A stretch of 64,000 bases of DNA from an uncultured Bacteroidota bacterium (GTDB taxonomy: Bacteria; Bacteroidota; Bacteroidia; Flavobacteriales; Flavobacteriaceae), in the NCBI GenBank assembly GCA_902581145.1, contig CACHNE010000007.1, positions 1 to 64,000 on the forward strand, written 5' to 3'. The translations under genes were made by a program, and so were the position numbers. Below the pieces are notes generated by a model, which saw only the letters and a list, made by a program, of their open reading frames with translations, was not told the DNA's origin and searched no databases. Below are positions 44,449 to 53,920 of this stretch, in pieces; positions within the stretch are counted from its first letter, which is position 1, and every line of letters starts with the position of its first letter.

Positions 44449-44964
44449 TTATTTTCCTATTACAACTTTGGGATATCTAATAACCTTTTCTCCTAGCTTA
44501 TAACCTTTTTCTATAATATCAATTATCTTACCCACCATGTCCTTACTTGGTGCAGGAATCTGGGTAACGGCCTCATGATCATCAGCGTTGAACTCATCTC
44601 CTTTTTTTACATCAACTAAACTTAAACCTTTAGATTTTAAAGAATCAATGAGTTTATTTTTAATCAGCAAAACCCCTTTGAGTGTTTCATTTTCATGGTC
44701 TTTCTCGATTTCAACTGATGCCCTGTCAAAATCGTCTAGAATTGGCAGAAGAGAGATCATAACCTCCTCACTTGCTGTTGAGAATAATTCAATTCTTTCC
44801 TTGGCGGTTCTTCTCTTGTAATTTTCAAATTCAGCAAATAGTCTTAAAAACTTGTCCTTTTCCTCCTTGAGCTGATCTTCCAATTTTAAATCCTCAAGCT
44901 GATTTTCATCCGATTCATTAATAGTTTCTTTTTCAACTTTCTTTTTAGATGCTTTTTTCGCCAT
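44449..44964 (-). CDS. grpE: Nucleotide exchange factor GrpE
   Basis: The 171-residue GrpE has a charged coiled-coil N-terminus (about 1-60), the family core [42 protein letters not shown] and a C-terminal beta domain [27 protein letters not shown]. It releases ADP from DnaK. It is followed at once by dnaJ; dnaK is not in the window. A good housekeeping-type promoter lies 25-56 bases upstream. Confidence 0.96.
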   Translation of the reverse strand: MAKKASKKKVEKETINESDENQLEDLKLEDQLKEEKDKFLRLFAEFENYKRRTAKERIELFSTASEEVMISLLPILDDFDRASVEIEKDHENETLKGVLLIKNKLIDSLKSKGLSLVDVKKGDEFNADDHEAVTQIPAPSKDMVGKIIDIIEKGYKLGEKVIRYPKVVIGK

Positions 44965-44988
44965 TTAATTCATTTTGTATTACGAGTG

Positions 44989-45020
44989 CAAAATTACTGC
45001 CATTTTAATATAAGTGCCAA
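44989..45020 (-). promoter_or_regulatory. grpE-dnaJ promoter (TTG-N21-TAATTTTG)
   Basis: On the minus strand TTG (45020-45018) and TAATTTTG (44996-44989) are spaced by 21 bases, a full match to the Bacteroidetes promoter. The -33 region reads TTGGCAC, which resembles a -24 box, but no TTG follows at the correct distance for sigma-54. Confidence 0.65.
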
Positions 45021-45024
45021 AATG

Positions 45025-45930
45025 TCACTGCAAAATATTTTTGAGAGAATTTTCCAGATTATCATAGACAAAAGTGAATCCTCTTAATTGAATTTTTTTT
45101 GATGATACTTTTTGACTTTTGAATAAAATTATATGCATCTCTCCAAAAATTAATTTGAAAAATAACCTTGGCACAGGAAATAAAAATAAAACACCTCTTC
45201 TTATTTTAGAAACCATTTTTGTAAAATCAAAATTTGATAATGGTTTCGGAGCAACACCATTATAGATACCAGACAAAGCCTTTTCATTAATGTGTAAAAA
45301 AAGTCTGGAAATATCCTTAATATGAATCCATGATTGCCATTGATTACCTTTACCAAAGTAAACCCCAAATCCAAAACTCATTGGTTGCATTGTTTGCTTA
45401 AGTACACCACCATCTTTAGAGAGTACTAATCCAATTCTAACAATTGACACATTCTTAACAATATTTTTAAAAGACATCGTAGCTTTTTCCCATTCTTTTA
45501 TAACATCAGATAAAAAATAATTACTTCTATCTTTCTCGTTTTCATCGAATTCTTTCTCGTTTGAACTTGGATAAGCGCCAATTCCACTTGCCGAAATAAT
45601 TGAATTTATTTTAATATTATTTTCGTTTATTGTGTCCCTTAAAAAATTCAAGCTTTGTACCCTGCTGTTTAAGATTAATTCTTTATTTTTTTTTGTCCAA
45701 AACCTAAAGATTGAAGCTCCTGACAAATTTATGATTGAGTCTACATCATAAAAACATTTTAAATCAATAATGTTTTTTTGAGGATCCCAATAAAAACCAT
45801 GACAACCTGTAATGCTATCAATTTTATTTTTTCTTGTAGTTAAAAAATTAACTTTTATATCTCTCTCAAGACAATCTTTAACAATTCTCGAACCGATTAA
45901 ACCAGTGGCACCTGTAATTAGTACTTTCAT
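45025..45930 (-). CDS. TIGR01777 family NAD(P)-dependent epimerase-like protein (YfcH/SulA-type)
   Basis: The 301-residue Rossmann protein has MKVLITGATGLIGSRIV (nucleotide-binding GxxGxxG), SIINLSGASI, SRVQSLNFLRDTI and SIISASGIGAYPSSN in the TIGR01777 pattern, WEKATMSF, RIGLVLSKDGGVLKQTMQPMSFGFGVYFGKGNQWQSWIHI-type central blocks and a DUF1731 C-terminus. The exact reaction of this subfamily is not established. It is divergent from ilvE, and the shared 69-base gap contains the ilvE promoter. Confidence 0.88.
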   Translation of the reverse strand: MKVLITGATGLIGSRIVKDCLERDIKVNFLTTRKNKIDSITGCHGFYWDPQKNIIDLKCFYDVDSIINLSGASIFRFWTKKNKELILNSRVQSLNFLRDTINENNIKINSIISASGIGAYPSSNEKEFDENEKDRSNYFLSDVIKEWEKATMSFKNIVKNVSIVRIGLVLSKDGGVLKQTMQPMSFGFGVYFGKGNQWQSWIHIKDISRLFLHINEKALSGIYNGVAPKPLSNFDFTKMVSKIRRGVLFLFPVPRLFFKLIFGEMHIILFKSQKVSSKKIQLRGFTFVYDNLENSLKNILQ

Positions 45931-45943
45931 TTATAATTTAAAG

Positions 45944-45976
45944 TTGGAGTAAATATAATTTAATTGATTAATTTTG
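45944..45976 (+). promoter_or_regulatory. ilvE promoter (TTG-N22-TAATTTTG)
   Basis: TTG (45944-45946) and TAATTTTG (45969-45976) are separated by 22 bases, a good Bacteroidetes promoter, and the -7 box ends 23 bases before the ilvE ATG. Confidence 0.65.
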
Positions 45977-45999
45977 CATGAATTTTTATCGCATTTATC

Positions 46000-47055
46000 A
46001 TGAATAATAAAATCAAAGTTATAAGAACAAAAAAAAGTAAAATCCAAGATGTAGATTTTAATAATTTTTCTTTTGGATCTATATTTACTGATCACATGTT
46101 CGAATGTGATTTTATAAATGGTAAATGGGTAAATCCTACAATTAAACCATATCAACCCATTTCTATTGAGCCATCCGCAAGTGTATTACACTATGGTCAA
46201 GCAATTTTTGAAGGAATGAAGGCCTACAAAGATGAAAACAATGAAGTATGGTTATTCAGACCCGATCAGAATTTTGAGAGAATAAATAAGTCTGCTGTTA
46301 GAATGGCAATTCCTGAATTTCCAAGGGAATTATTTTTTGAAGCACTGACAAAATTAGTTGAAATTGACAGCGATTGGGTAAAATATGGTGAAGGTAGATC
46401 AATGTACATCAGACCTTTTATTATTGGAAACGAGTATGCAATTCAAGCTGTACCATCAAAAAATTATAAGTTTATGATTATTTGTGCTCCAGCTACCCTT
46501 TACTATACAAAAAAACTAAAAGTTTTGGTTGCTGATAAATACAGTAGGGCTGCATCAGGAGGAGTTGGCTATGCAAAAGCAGCGGGTAATTACGCTGGAC
46601 AATTTTATCCAACAAATTTGGCCAAAGAGCAAGGTTTTGACCAGGTTGTTTGGACAGATTCAAATGAACATAGTTACTTAGAGGAGGCTGGGACCATGAA
46701 TATATTCTTTAGAATAAATAATACTTTAATCACTGCGCCGACAACAGATACAATTTTAGATGGTGTTACCAGAAAAAGTATTATTCAAATTGCAAAGGAT
46801 AATGGCATTAATGTGGAAGTGAAAAAATTAAAAGTTGAAGAATTAAAAAATGCAGCTAATAACAGAACGCTTAAAGAAATTTTTGGAGCTGGAACTGCAG
46901 CAGTTGTAAGTCAAATAAAAACCTTTCAACATAAAAGCGAATTATTTGAGCTAGATGAGCAGAACGATTCCTATGCTGAAAAATTGAAATCCATTTTAGT
47001 TGGAATACAAACCAATAAGTTGGTGGATAAACACGGCTGGAGATATAAAGTTTAG
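46000..47055 (+). CDS. ilvE: Branched-chain amino acid aminotransferase
   Basis: The 351-residue fold-type IV PLP enzyme carries out the last step of Val, Leu and Ile synthesis and the first of their breakdown. Landmarks are the N-terminal YGQAIFEGMKAYK, AASGGVGYAKAAGNYAG with the Schiff-base Lys, VWTDSNEHSYLEEAGTMNIFF, TPTTDTILDGVTR-type APTTDTILDGVTRKS and FGAGTAAVVSQI. Length fits the group II (eukaryote-like) branch. It overlaps the convergent MazG-like gene by 4 bases. Confidence 0.95.
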   Translation: MNNKIKVIRTKKSKIQDVDFNNFSFGSIFTDHMFECDFINGKWVNPTIKPYQPISIEPSASVLHYGQAIFEGMKAYKDENNEVWLFRPDQNFERINKSAVRMAIPEFPRELFFEALTKLVEIDSDWVKYGEGRSMYIRPFIIGNEYAIQAVPSKNYKFMIICAPATLYYTKKLKVLVADKYSRAASGGVGYAKAAGNYAGQFYPTNLAKEQGFDQVVWTDSNEHSYLEEAGTMNIFFRINNTLITAPTTDTILDGVTRKSIIQIAKDNGINVEVKKLKVEELKNAANNRTLKEIFGAGTAAVVSQIKTFQHKSELFELDEQNDSYAEKLKSILVGIQTNKLVDKHGWRYKV

Positions 47056-47438
47056 CCCTCTAAAATTCCCTTTATATTCGGTTTGAAATAATTAGGCCCC
47101 TTTAACACTTTCCCATCTTCTCTGTAAATTGGGTTTCCGTCTGAACCTAATTTACTCATGTTGCTATTTTGAATTTCACTAAATATTTCATCGATCTTGT
47201 GTTGCATACCATGTTCTATTATAGTTCCACAAAGAATGTAAAGCATATCTCCTAGCGCATCTGCAACTTCGACCATGTCATTGTTATTTGCAGCTTCAAA
47301 ATACTCATCATTTTCTTCCTTCATTAAATTAAATCTTAATTTATTTTTATCAGCACCTAAATCAGCTTTAGGTTTATCTAAGTAATCAAGTTTAAATGCT
47401 TTATGAAATTCTTTAACAGCTAATATTTTATCCTTCAT
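47052..47438 (-). CDS. MazG/HisE-like nucleotide pyrophosphohydrolase
   Basis: The 128-residue all-alpha NTP-PPase has the metal-binding pattern LMKEENDEYFEAANNNDMVEVADALGDMLYI (E-x-x-E ... E-x-x-D) and a C-terminal NSNMSKLGSDGNPIYREDGKVLKGPNYF block typical of the phosphoribosyl-ATP pyrophosphohydrolase-like branch. It probably hydrolyses non-canonical or damaged nucleotides to monophosphates; a HisE role is unlikely because the neighbours are not his genes. Confidence 0.85.
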   Translation of the reverse strand: MKDKILAVKEFHKAFKLDYLDKPKADLGADKNKLRFNLMKEENDEYFEAANNNDMVEVADALGDMLYILCGTIIEHGMQHKIDEIFSEIQNSNMSKLGSDGNPIYREDGKVLKGPNYFKPNIKGILEG

Positions 47439-47481
47439 TAGATTAAATTGTTTTAATATTTATTAGTTTCGCAAAAAAAAA

Positions 47482-47667
47482 ATGTTTTCACAAGGTCAAA
47501 TAGTTTTTGCGGTATTATTTACAATATGTTTTTCTATAGTACTATTTATGGCGTACAAGAAAGATGCTAAACTTCACAAAAAATACTATAAAGGAAGTGC
47601 TTGGGTATTATTAGCCTTCATAGCTTTTATAGGATTGATTGCAACTATAAAATTTATTTTTGTTTAA
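47482..47667 (+). CDS. Small two-helix membrane protein, unknown
   Basis: A 61-residue protein with two hydrophobic helices (about residues 5-24 and 41-60) joined by a basic loop (YKKDAKLHKKYYKGS). The gene fits exactly between two minus-strand genes, with ATG 43 bases from the MazG-like start. I recall similar short proteins annotated as hypothetical in Flavobacteriia, but cannot assign a function. Confidence 0.65.
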   Translation: MFSQGQIVFAVLFTICFSIVLFMAYKKDAKLHKKYYKGSAWVLLAFIAFIGLIATIKFIFV

Positions 47668-47672
47668 AAATT

Positions 47673-49691
47673 TTAGTCTAAAAACCCAAATTCTTCACTA
47701 TACTTAAGCATCTGATATTCAAAACTATTAACATATTTTACCTGAACATCCACTAAATCATTTTTATCGTTGTATATAGGAATCAGCTCTGGATTAACAA
47801 AACCTGAGTATGCAGCACCTTTAAATTTTTCATTTCTTTTGAGTATTTCAGCATGGAGATCTTGATCAACCTTCACACCATAACCTTCAACTAATTTTTC
47901 TGCTGCTTCATAATCACCCTCAGATTTGATTCTTTGGGTTTCTCTTAATAATTCTCCGAATAAATCTCTCAACTTGTTGTAGTCGTTAATATTAAAGTAA
48001 GTTTTACCATCTCTTGAAATCTTTTCAATGACATTTTCGGAAAGACCTCTCTCATATACCCACTCACTTACCCATTTTCTGTTTCTCATGTGAGCCTGCT
48101 CAACGTCATCACCTAAATTTAATCTAATCAATTGCGTCATCATACCATTTCGAATATAACCATCATAAGATGCTTTACCAACCGCTTTCCAATCATCAAC
48201 CAAACCTAATTCTTGAATTTTTGAATCATATATGTAATAGAGCGCCAGCAAATCAGCTCTTCCCTCCTCAATAGTAGACCTGTATGTCTTTAAAGTTTCA
48301 CTTGGTGTTCCAACACCAGGCATCAATTGACCAGATGCATGACCAATCACTTCATGTAATGCAGTGTGTAAATCACCTGATAATGCTCCGTACTTCATTT
48401 CAAGATCATATTCCTCATCATCATTTACAAACTCTTTTAATCTACCTGAACTCCCAGCATTGTTGTATGCATTTTTAATATTTCCTAATGAAACTGACTT
48501 ACTTCCAACTGATGCTCTAATCCAATTAGCATTTGGTAAATTCACTCCAATAGGTGTACTAGGAGATGCATCACCTGCTTCACCTGCAACAATAACCGAT
48601 TTATAACTAACTCCAATAACATTCGGTTTTTTATGCTCATCCATTATCGAGGAGTTGTCTTCAAACCACTGAACATTTTCAGAAAGGACTGACATTTTTC
48701 TTGACAAGTTAAAGTCGTTAATTTGAACAATATTTTCAAATGAGCCACGAAGACCTATTGGATCATTGTAAACCTCAATAAATCCATTTATATAATCAAT
48801 ATTTCCTTCTGTCGCTTTTGTCCATGCCACGCAGTAATCATCCCAGGTTTTTAAATCTCCTGTTCTGTAGTATTCAGCTAAAATTCTTAAGGCATCCCCT
48901 TGAGGTTTATTTTCAGCTACATCAGCAGCCCTGTTAATCCATTTAATAATTTCTTTAATTGACTCTCCATAAAGACCATTTTCACTATATACAACTTCTT
49001 TAACCTCACCGTTTTCTTTAATCAACTTTGAATTTAACCCATAAGATAATGGTTTATTGGGGTCGGGCTGAGTTTTTTTACTGTAGAAATCTGTAACATC
49101 ATCCATTGTAACATTTGGACCGTAGAAATTTACAGCAGATTCCAACACATTATCGACACCTTTTCTTTTATCTACCATTTTTGAATCAACATCGTTAAAA
49201 ATCACGTCATAAGCATCTCCAATGAGAATAGTATTTGTGGAAGCTAATAAGCTATCAAAATAGTCTTTAGAAAATTCTGGTTTCATTTTATCATTTGAGT
49301 AATGATGATGAATTCCATTACTAAACCATACTCTTTTAGTGTAGACTTCGAATGCAGCCCAGTCATCAGAGTTTTTATCACCAGAGAAATTTCTGTATAT
49401 ATTTTCTAATGCGGATCTAATTTCTAGATTATGTCTATACTTTTGATCCCATATAATATCTCTTCCTGCTAAACCTGCTTGTGTTAGATAGAAAACTAAT
49501 TCTTTTTCTTTTAATGTAAGCTCATCCCATCCTGGAATTTGATATCTAAGAATAGCTAAATCAGCAAACTGATCAACTTTAAATTCAAACGAGTCATCAC
49601 TAGTTGGTGTATAATAATTATCATTTTCTAGATTGCAGCTAAAAAATATAGCTGAAAAAATTAATGCAAAATATATAAATCTAAATTTCAT
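47673..49691 (-). CDS. Dipeptidyl-peptidase III-type metallopeptidase (M49), lipoprotein
   Basis: The 672-residue protein has a lipoprotein signal (FIYFALIFSAIFFSC), so it is anchored in the periplasm or outer membrane. The M49 hexapeptide zinc motif HEVIGH lies at about residue 445 (DLHTALHEVIGHASG), and the second motif EEGRADLLALYY supplies the third ligand about 55 residues later. It removes dipeptides from the N-terminus of oligopeptides. Length fits Bacteroidetes M49 proteins. It is divergent from crcB. Confidence 0.9.
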   Translation of the reverse strand: MKFRFIYFALIFSAIFFSCNLENDNYYTPTSDDSFEFKVDQFADLAILRYQIPGWDELTLKEKELVFYLTQAGLAGRDIIWDQKYRHNLEIRSALENIYRNFSGDKNSDDWAAFEVYTKRVWFSNGIHHHYSNDKMKPEFSKDYFDSLLASTNTILIGDAYDVIFNDVDSKMVDKRKGVDNVLESAVNFYGPNVTMDDVTDFYSKKTQPDPNKPLSYGLNSKLIKENGEVKEVVYSENGLYGESIKEIIKWINRAADVAENKPQGDALRILAEYYRTGDLKTWDDYCVAWTKATEGNIDYINGFIEVYNDPIGLRGSFENIVQINDFNLSRKMSVLSENVQWFEDNSSIMDEHKKPNVIGVSYKSVIVAGEAGDASPSTPIGVNLPNANWIRASVGSKSVSLGNIKNAYNNAGSSGRLKEFVNDDEEYDLEMKYGALSGDLHTALHEVIGHASGQLMPGVGTPSETLKTYRSTIEEGRADLLALYYIYDSKIQELGLVDDWKAVGKASYDGYIRNGMMTQLIRLNLGDDVEQAHMRNRKWVSEWVYERGLSENVIEKISRDGKTYFNINDYNKLRDLFGELLRETQRIKSEGDYEAAEKLVEGYGVKVDQDLHAEILKRNEKFKGAAYSGFVNPELIPIYNDKNDLVDVQVKYVNSFEYQMLKYSEEFGFLD

Positions 49692-49787
49692 AGTTTTTAA
49701 ATTAAATTGGGGCTCTAATGTAAAGATTTTTTTTTGTTCTTAATAATGTTGATTAAAGTATTAAGCTTAAATTAGTGTGGTATAACT

Positions 49788-50156
49788 ATGAAAAGTTTTC
49801 TGTTAGTTTTTTTAGGAGGTGGTTTGGGAAGCAGTTTAAGATATTTAGTTTCAATTGCCATTAACCAATACTCAAAAGTTTTGCCTTTTGGAACATTCAC
49901 TGTTAACATGCTAGGATGTCTATTAATTGGGCTGATATTAGGTTATGCCCAAAAGGAAAATACACTAACATCTAATCAAATACTATTATTAGCAACTGGA
50001 TTTTGTGGTGGATTTACTACATTTTCAGCCTTTGCAAATGAAAATTTAGAACTAATAAAAAATGGAGAAATTTTTAATTTCTCTATTTATACAATTAGCT
50101 CCATTTTAATTGGGGTTTTGGCTGTTTTTATCGGTTTTTATCTTGCCAATCGATAG
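49788..50156 (+). CDS. crcB: Fluoride ion channel CrcB (Fluc)
   Basis: The 122-residue protein has four transmembrane helices and the Fluc signatures GGGLGSSLRYLVS, FGTFTVNMLGCLLIG and GFCGGFTTFSAFANEN. It forms a dual-topology dimer exporting F-. I looked for a fluoride riboswitch in the 96-base upstream gap and did not see its conserved core. It converges on the DUF1684 gene. Confidence 0.95.
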   Translation: MKSFLLVFLGGGLGSSLRYLVSIAINQYSKVLPFGTFTVNMLGCLLIGLILGYAQKENTLTSNQILLLATGFCGGFTTFSAFANENLELIKNGEIFNFSIYTISSILIGVLAVFIGFYLANR

Positions 50157-50158
50157 TT

Positions 50159-50764
50159 TTAATAGCTTGAAACAAAATTCTTAACCCCAGACTCAACTCT
50201 AGTGTTTAATAAGTTTTCCCTTGGGACAATCGGACATGAAAAGTTTTCATCATACACACATTGAGGGTTGTACGCTCGATTAAAGTCAATTAATATTGAA
50301 TCATTATCGTATTGATATAAATCTATATATCTACCACCACCATAAGTTTCGTATCCGTTAGTTTGATCTAAAAACGGAAGAAATAAATAGTTCTCATATC
50401 CTTCTACATCCAAATAATCAAGGTTTTCATATGCAGTTAAAGTGTATTTCTCGTCATTTAGGTTAAATGTTAATATTCCGTACTTTCTAAAATCAGCAGG
50501 AGTATCTGAACTTGTTTTCATTTTAAAAGGTAGGCTTTCTGGGGTTTCTTGAATTTTAGCATAAACAACATATGAGGAGTCAAATTCAAAAAAATCCAGT
50601 CCTTTAAAATTTTTCAAATCCCTTGGCTTTAATGGTGAGACAGAGGCATCTTTAAAAAAATTATTAACCTGCTTTTGATAATCGGTTAAATTTAAATCTT
50701 CATATCTCTTTTCACCTCTGCAAGTAAAAAATAGACAAATGATGGAAAGTAACACTATTCTCAT
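50159..50764 (-). CDS. DUF1684 family lipoprotein
   Basis: The 201-residue protein starts with a lipoprotein-type signal (MRIVLLSIICLFFTC). DUF1684 conserved blocks are FFKDASVSPLKPRDLKNFKGLDFFEFD, LFLPFLDQTNGYETYGGGRYIDL and IDFNRAYNPQCVYDENFSCPIVPREN, with two Cys in the last block. The function of the family is unknown. It is divergent from the M14 peptidase gene with an 81-base gap. Confidence 0.85.
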   Translation of the reverse strand: MRIVLLSIICLFFTCRGEKRYEDLNLTDYQKQVNNFFKDASVSPLKPRDLKNFKGLDFFEFDSSYVVYAKIQETPESLPFKMKTSSDTPADFRKYGILTFNLNDEKYTLTAYENLDYLDVEGYENYLFLPFLDQTNGYETYGGGRYIDLYQYDNDSILIDFNRAYNPQCVYDENFSCPIVPRENLLNTRVESGVKNFVSSY

Positions 50765-50845
50765 ATGGTAAAATTAAAAATATACTTCAAAAACAAATCA
50801 ATTAATTTTAATTATTAAATTTATGATTCTTCAAAAATTAAGATT

Positions 50846-53374
50846 ATGAGATTTACATTAATATTTTGTGCATTTATTATTAGCCTAAATACGGTTTTGG
50901 CCCAGGACTATTTCTTAAAAAATAATAGTCCATATGATAATATAATTCTTAGTCCAGAACAATTTCTTGGATATGAAATTGGTTTTGAACATACTCGACA
51001 TGATTTAATTGTAGCTTACCTTAAGTATTTAGCAAATGTTTCTGATAAGGCCCAAATCATAAAATATGGTGAAACTCACGAAGGCAGAGATTTAATTATG
51101 CTTACAGTTTCATCGACTGAAAATTTAAATAATTTAGAAAATATCAAGGATAATCACCTAAAGCACACTGTTCCTGGATTGAAAACTGAAATAGATAGTA
51201 GCTTACCTATAATTGTAAATTTAGGATATGGTGTTCACGGAAATGAACCCTCTAGTGCTGAAGCAGCATTACTCTCCGCATACACACTAGTCGCATCAAA
51301 TAATGATAAAATCAAAAGATTAATAGAAAACTCCGTAATTTTTATTGATCCAACAATTAACCCAGACGGAAGAGACAGACATTCACAATGGGCTAATCAA
51401 TATAAGTCAATAAATCTTGTCGCAGACAGTAATGATGCAGAGCATAATGAAGCATGGCCAAGGGGTAGAACAAATCACTATTGGTTTGATTTAAACAGAG
51501 ATTGGTTATTAGGAATTAACCCTGAAAGTAGAGGTAAATTAGAATGGTATCATACCTGGTATCCAAATGTTGTTACTGACTTTCATGAAATGGGAACAAA
51601 TAGCAATTATTTCTTTGAACCAATGAAAAGAAATGCGTCAGTTAAACCATTGATTCCTGATGAAAACTATAGTGTTTTAAGCCCGATTTTTGCTGAATAC
51701 TATGTGAAAGCCCTTGATAGTATTGGTTCCTTCTACTACACAAAAGAATCATTTGATGAAACTTATCCAGGTTATGGCTCCTCATACCCTGATGTCCAAG
51801 GTGCAGTAGCAATATTATTTGAACAGGCAAGTTCGAGAGGACATTTGCAGGAAACTAACTATGGGACAATGTCTTTTGGATTTACAATTAGAAACCAATA
51901 TTTATCAAGTATTGCCACTGTACAGGCGGCAGTCGAAAATAAAGATCTACTAAGGGATTATCAAATGAGATTCTTTAATTCCTCAATAACAGAATTTAAA
52001 AATGAAAAGGTTAAAGCCTATGAGTTTGGTGACATGTATGATCAAAATAGAAACAAAGCCTTTATTGATAAATTATTATTACACAAAATCAAAGTATACA
52101 ACAGTAAAGGCAAATTTGTTGTACCAGTCAATCAGCCACAATCAAGAATGGTCAAAAATTTCTTCGAGACACACAGCAAATATGTTGATAGTGTATTCTA
52201 TGATGCCTCTGCTTGGAGTGTTTCCAATATTTATAACATGAAGTCGAAAGAGCTTAAAAGTTTTATTGGTGAATCTGAAATAAAAAGTACCGAAGATTTT
52301 GTAAAAAATTTAAAGCCAAAAAATTCTAATTATGCTTATATACTTGATTGGGATGATTACAATTCACCAGCAGCATTAAATCACCTTCAAAAAAAAGGTA
52401 TTATAACATATTCGGCATTCAAACCTTTCACGATCAAAGTTAATGGAACTAATTCTTCAAAGAAATTTAACTATGGTTCAGTTTTAATACCAGTGAGTAA
52501 ACAAAAAGTATCATCAGAAAAACTGTTTGAAATTATAAATGAAATTCTGAATAAATACGAAGTTCCAATTTATAACTCAGAATCAGGGTATAGTATGAGG
52601 GGAATAGATCTAGGAAGTAATAATTTTAAAATCAATAAACCTGTAAAGGTTGCACTATTAATTGGTGAAGGGATTAATGCATATGAAGCTGGTGAAGTAT
52701 GGCACCTTTTGGATACAAGAATTGGAATGGCTTTAACTAAAATTAAACTTAGTCAATTCAAAGATATTTCAATTGACAAATATACAACGCTGGTTATGGT
52801 TTCAGGTGAATATGACAACCTTTTGAAAAAAGATATTAATAAAATTAAAAAATGGGTTGGTAAAGGAAATACATTAATTACAATAGGAACTTCTTCTAGT
52901 TGGGCTATATCAAATAATTTGGTTAAAGAATCATCAGTGGAGACTGAGAATAATTCAACTATTAATAGAAAAAGATATGTTGATGCAAATGAGTATATTG
53001 GTAGAGAAAAAATTGGAGGTTCAATCCTAAGCGTAGATTTGGACTTAACTCACCCACTAGCATTTGGATATAATGACGAAAAAATTCCTGTTTATAAGAA
53101 TAATAATGTTTTTATAAATAAAAGTGAAAATGAGTTTTCATCAGTTGCAGTATATTCTAAAAAATTTCATATTGATGGTTATATTTCTGATTTAAATAAA
53201 AGGAAGTATATTCCTGGTTCTGCCTCTTTGATTGTTTCTGAGATTGATGATGGTAGAGTAATATTATTTGCTGATAATCCCAACTTTAGAGGGACATGGT
53301 ATGGAACAAACAAATTATTTCTGAATGCTATTTTTTTAGGTGATAACATTTCTGTACCGTCAGAGGAAAAATAA
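50846..53374 (+). CDS. Exported M14 family zinc carboxypeptidase
   Basis: The 842-residue protein has a signal peptide (MRFTLIFCAFIISLNTVLA-Q). The M14 site is visible: GVHGNEPSSAE (zinc His and Glu, about residues 129-139), TNHYWFDLNRDW with the substrate-binding Asn-Arg pair, VTDFHEMGTNS (second zinc His) and AILFEQASSRGH with the catalytic Glu. The C-terminal half contains a class I glutamine-amidotransferase-like segment (VALLIGEGINAYEAGEVWHLLDTR), common in this Bacteroidetes subfamily. It probably digests peptides outside the inner membrane. Paired with M28, M49 and S8 proteases in the window, it indicates a protein-eating lifestyle. Confidence 0.9.
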   Translation: MRFTLIFCAFIISLNTVLAQDYFLKNNSPYDNIILSPEQFLGYEIGFEHTRHDLIVAYLKYLANVSDKAQIIKYGETHEGRDLIMLTVSSTENLNNLENIKDNHLKHTVPGLKTEIDSSLPIIVNLGYGVHGNEPSSAEAALLSAYTLVASNNDKIKRLIENSVIFIDPTINPDGRDRHSQWANQYKSINLVADSNDAEHNEAWPRGRTNHYWFDLNRDWLLGINPESRGKLEWYHTWYPNVVTDFHEMGTNSNYFFEPMKRNASVKPLIPDENYSVLSPIFAEYYVKALDSIGSFYYTKESFDETYPGYGSSYPDVQGAVAILFEQASSRGHLQETNYGTMSFGFTIRNQYLSSIATVQAAVENKDLLRDYQMRFFNSSITEFKNEKVKAYEFGDMYDQNRNKAFIDKLLLHKIKVYNSKGKFVVPVNQPQSRMVKNFFETHSKYVDSVFYDASAWSVSNIYNMKSKELKSFIGESEIKSTEDFVKNLKPKNSNYAYILDWDDYNSPAALNHLQKKGIITYSAFKPFTIKVNGTNSSKKFNYGSVLIPVSKQKVSSEKLFEIINEILNKYEVPIYNSESGYSMRGIDLGSNNFKINKPVKVALLIGEGINAYEAGEVWHLLDTRIGMALTKIKLSQFKDISIDKYTTLVMVSGEYDNLLKKDINKIKKWVGKGNTLITIGTSSSWAISNNLVKESSVETENNSTINRKRYVDANEYIGREKIGGSILSVDLDLTHPLAFGYNDEKIPVYKNNNVFINKSENEFSSVAVYSKKFHIDGYISDLNKRKYIPGSASLIVSEIDDGRVILFADNPNFRGTWYGTNKLFLNAIFLGDNISVPSEEK

Positions 53375-53420
53375 ATTTTATGTAAAATTGGAAATTAAAA
53401 TTACCTGCGATTAAATAGTT

Positions 53421-53840
53421 TTAGTGACATCCATATCCCCATTTTTTTAATCTATAATAGTTGTATGGAAGTGGGGTTATAAATCCAGCAAATAACATAA
53501 TTGGAATAACCCACCAGGTTAGCTTAGCACCGCCGGTTAGAAGTACATCGATTAAATTCATAGAAACTTCCATTGCAATCATACTAATAAAACTCATCCC
53601 AATTGCTACTTTGAAAGCCTCTTTCAAAATCATTTGTCTTGAAAGAATAAATGTTTCAAGTAAAATACTTGTTAATAAGCCATTAACGATTGCTATACTC
53701 ATAACTTGCCATGTTGAAAGAGTATGTTCTATATTTTGAAAGTAAAATATAGTTCCAAAATCTCCAATACTACAACCCAATAAACACCAAAGTGTGTTGA
53801 CAGATGCCTTGCTCCAAGTATGTTTACAATACCAATTCAT
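53421..53840 (-). CDS. DUF4396 family membrane protein
   Basis: The 139-residue protein has about four helices and resembles DUF4396: the short N-terminal WYCKHTWSKASVNTLWCLLGCSIGDFGTI, a conserved MIAMEVSMNLIDVLLTGG, and WWVIPIMLFAGFITPLPYNYYRLKKWGYGCH with a His/Cys-ended tail. Conserved Cys and His residues at both ends could bind a metal or copper; this is inference. Function unknown. It stands alone between the M14 gene and the MBL gene. Confidence 0.7.
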   Translation of the reverse strand: MNWYCKHTWSKASVNTLWCLLGCSIGDFGTIFYFQNIEHTLSTWQVMSIAIVNGLLTSILLETFILSRQMILKEAFKVAIGMSFISMIAMEVSMNLIDVLLTGGAKLTWWVIPIMLFAGFITPLPYNYYRLKKWGYGCH

Positions 53841-53920
53841 TTTAGTTATTCAAAACTATAAATATATTAGATAAAAATCTTTTATAATATTAATAAAGTT
53901 TTATACTTTTTGGTCTTATT

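Noticed and set aside
44989-45025. Sigma-54 promoter for grpE (TTGGCAC)
   Set aside because: No TTG follows at the -12 distance, while a complete TTG-N21-TAATTTTG housekeeping promoter fits.
48284-48606. Two overlapping plus-strand frames opposite the M49 peptidase gene
   Set aside because: They cover its zinc-site region on the opposite strand; these are shadows.
49692-49787. Fluoride riboswitch upstream of crcB
   Set aside because: The conserved core and pseudoknot sequences were not found in the 96-base gap.
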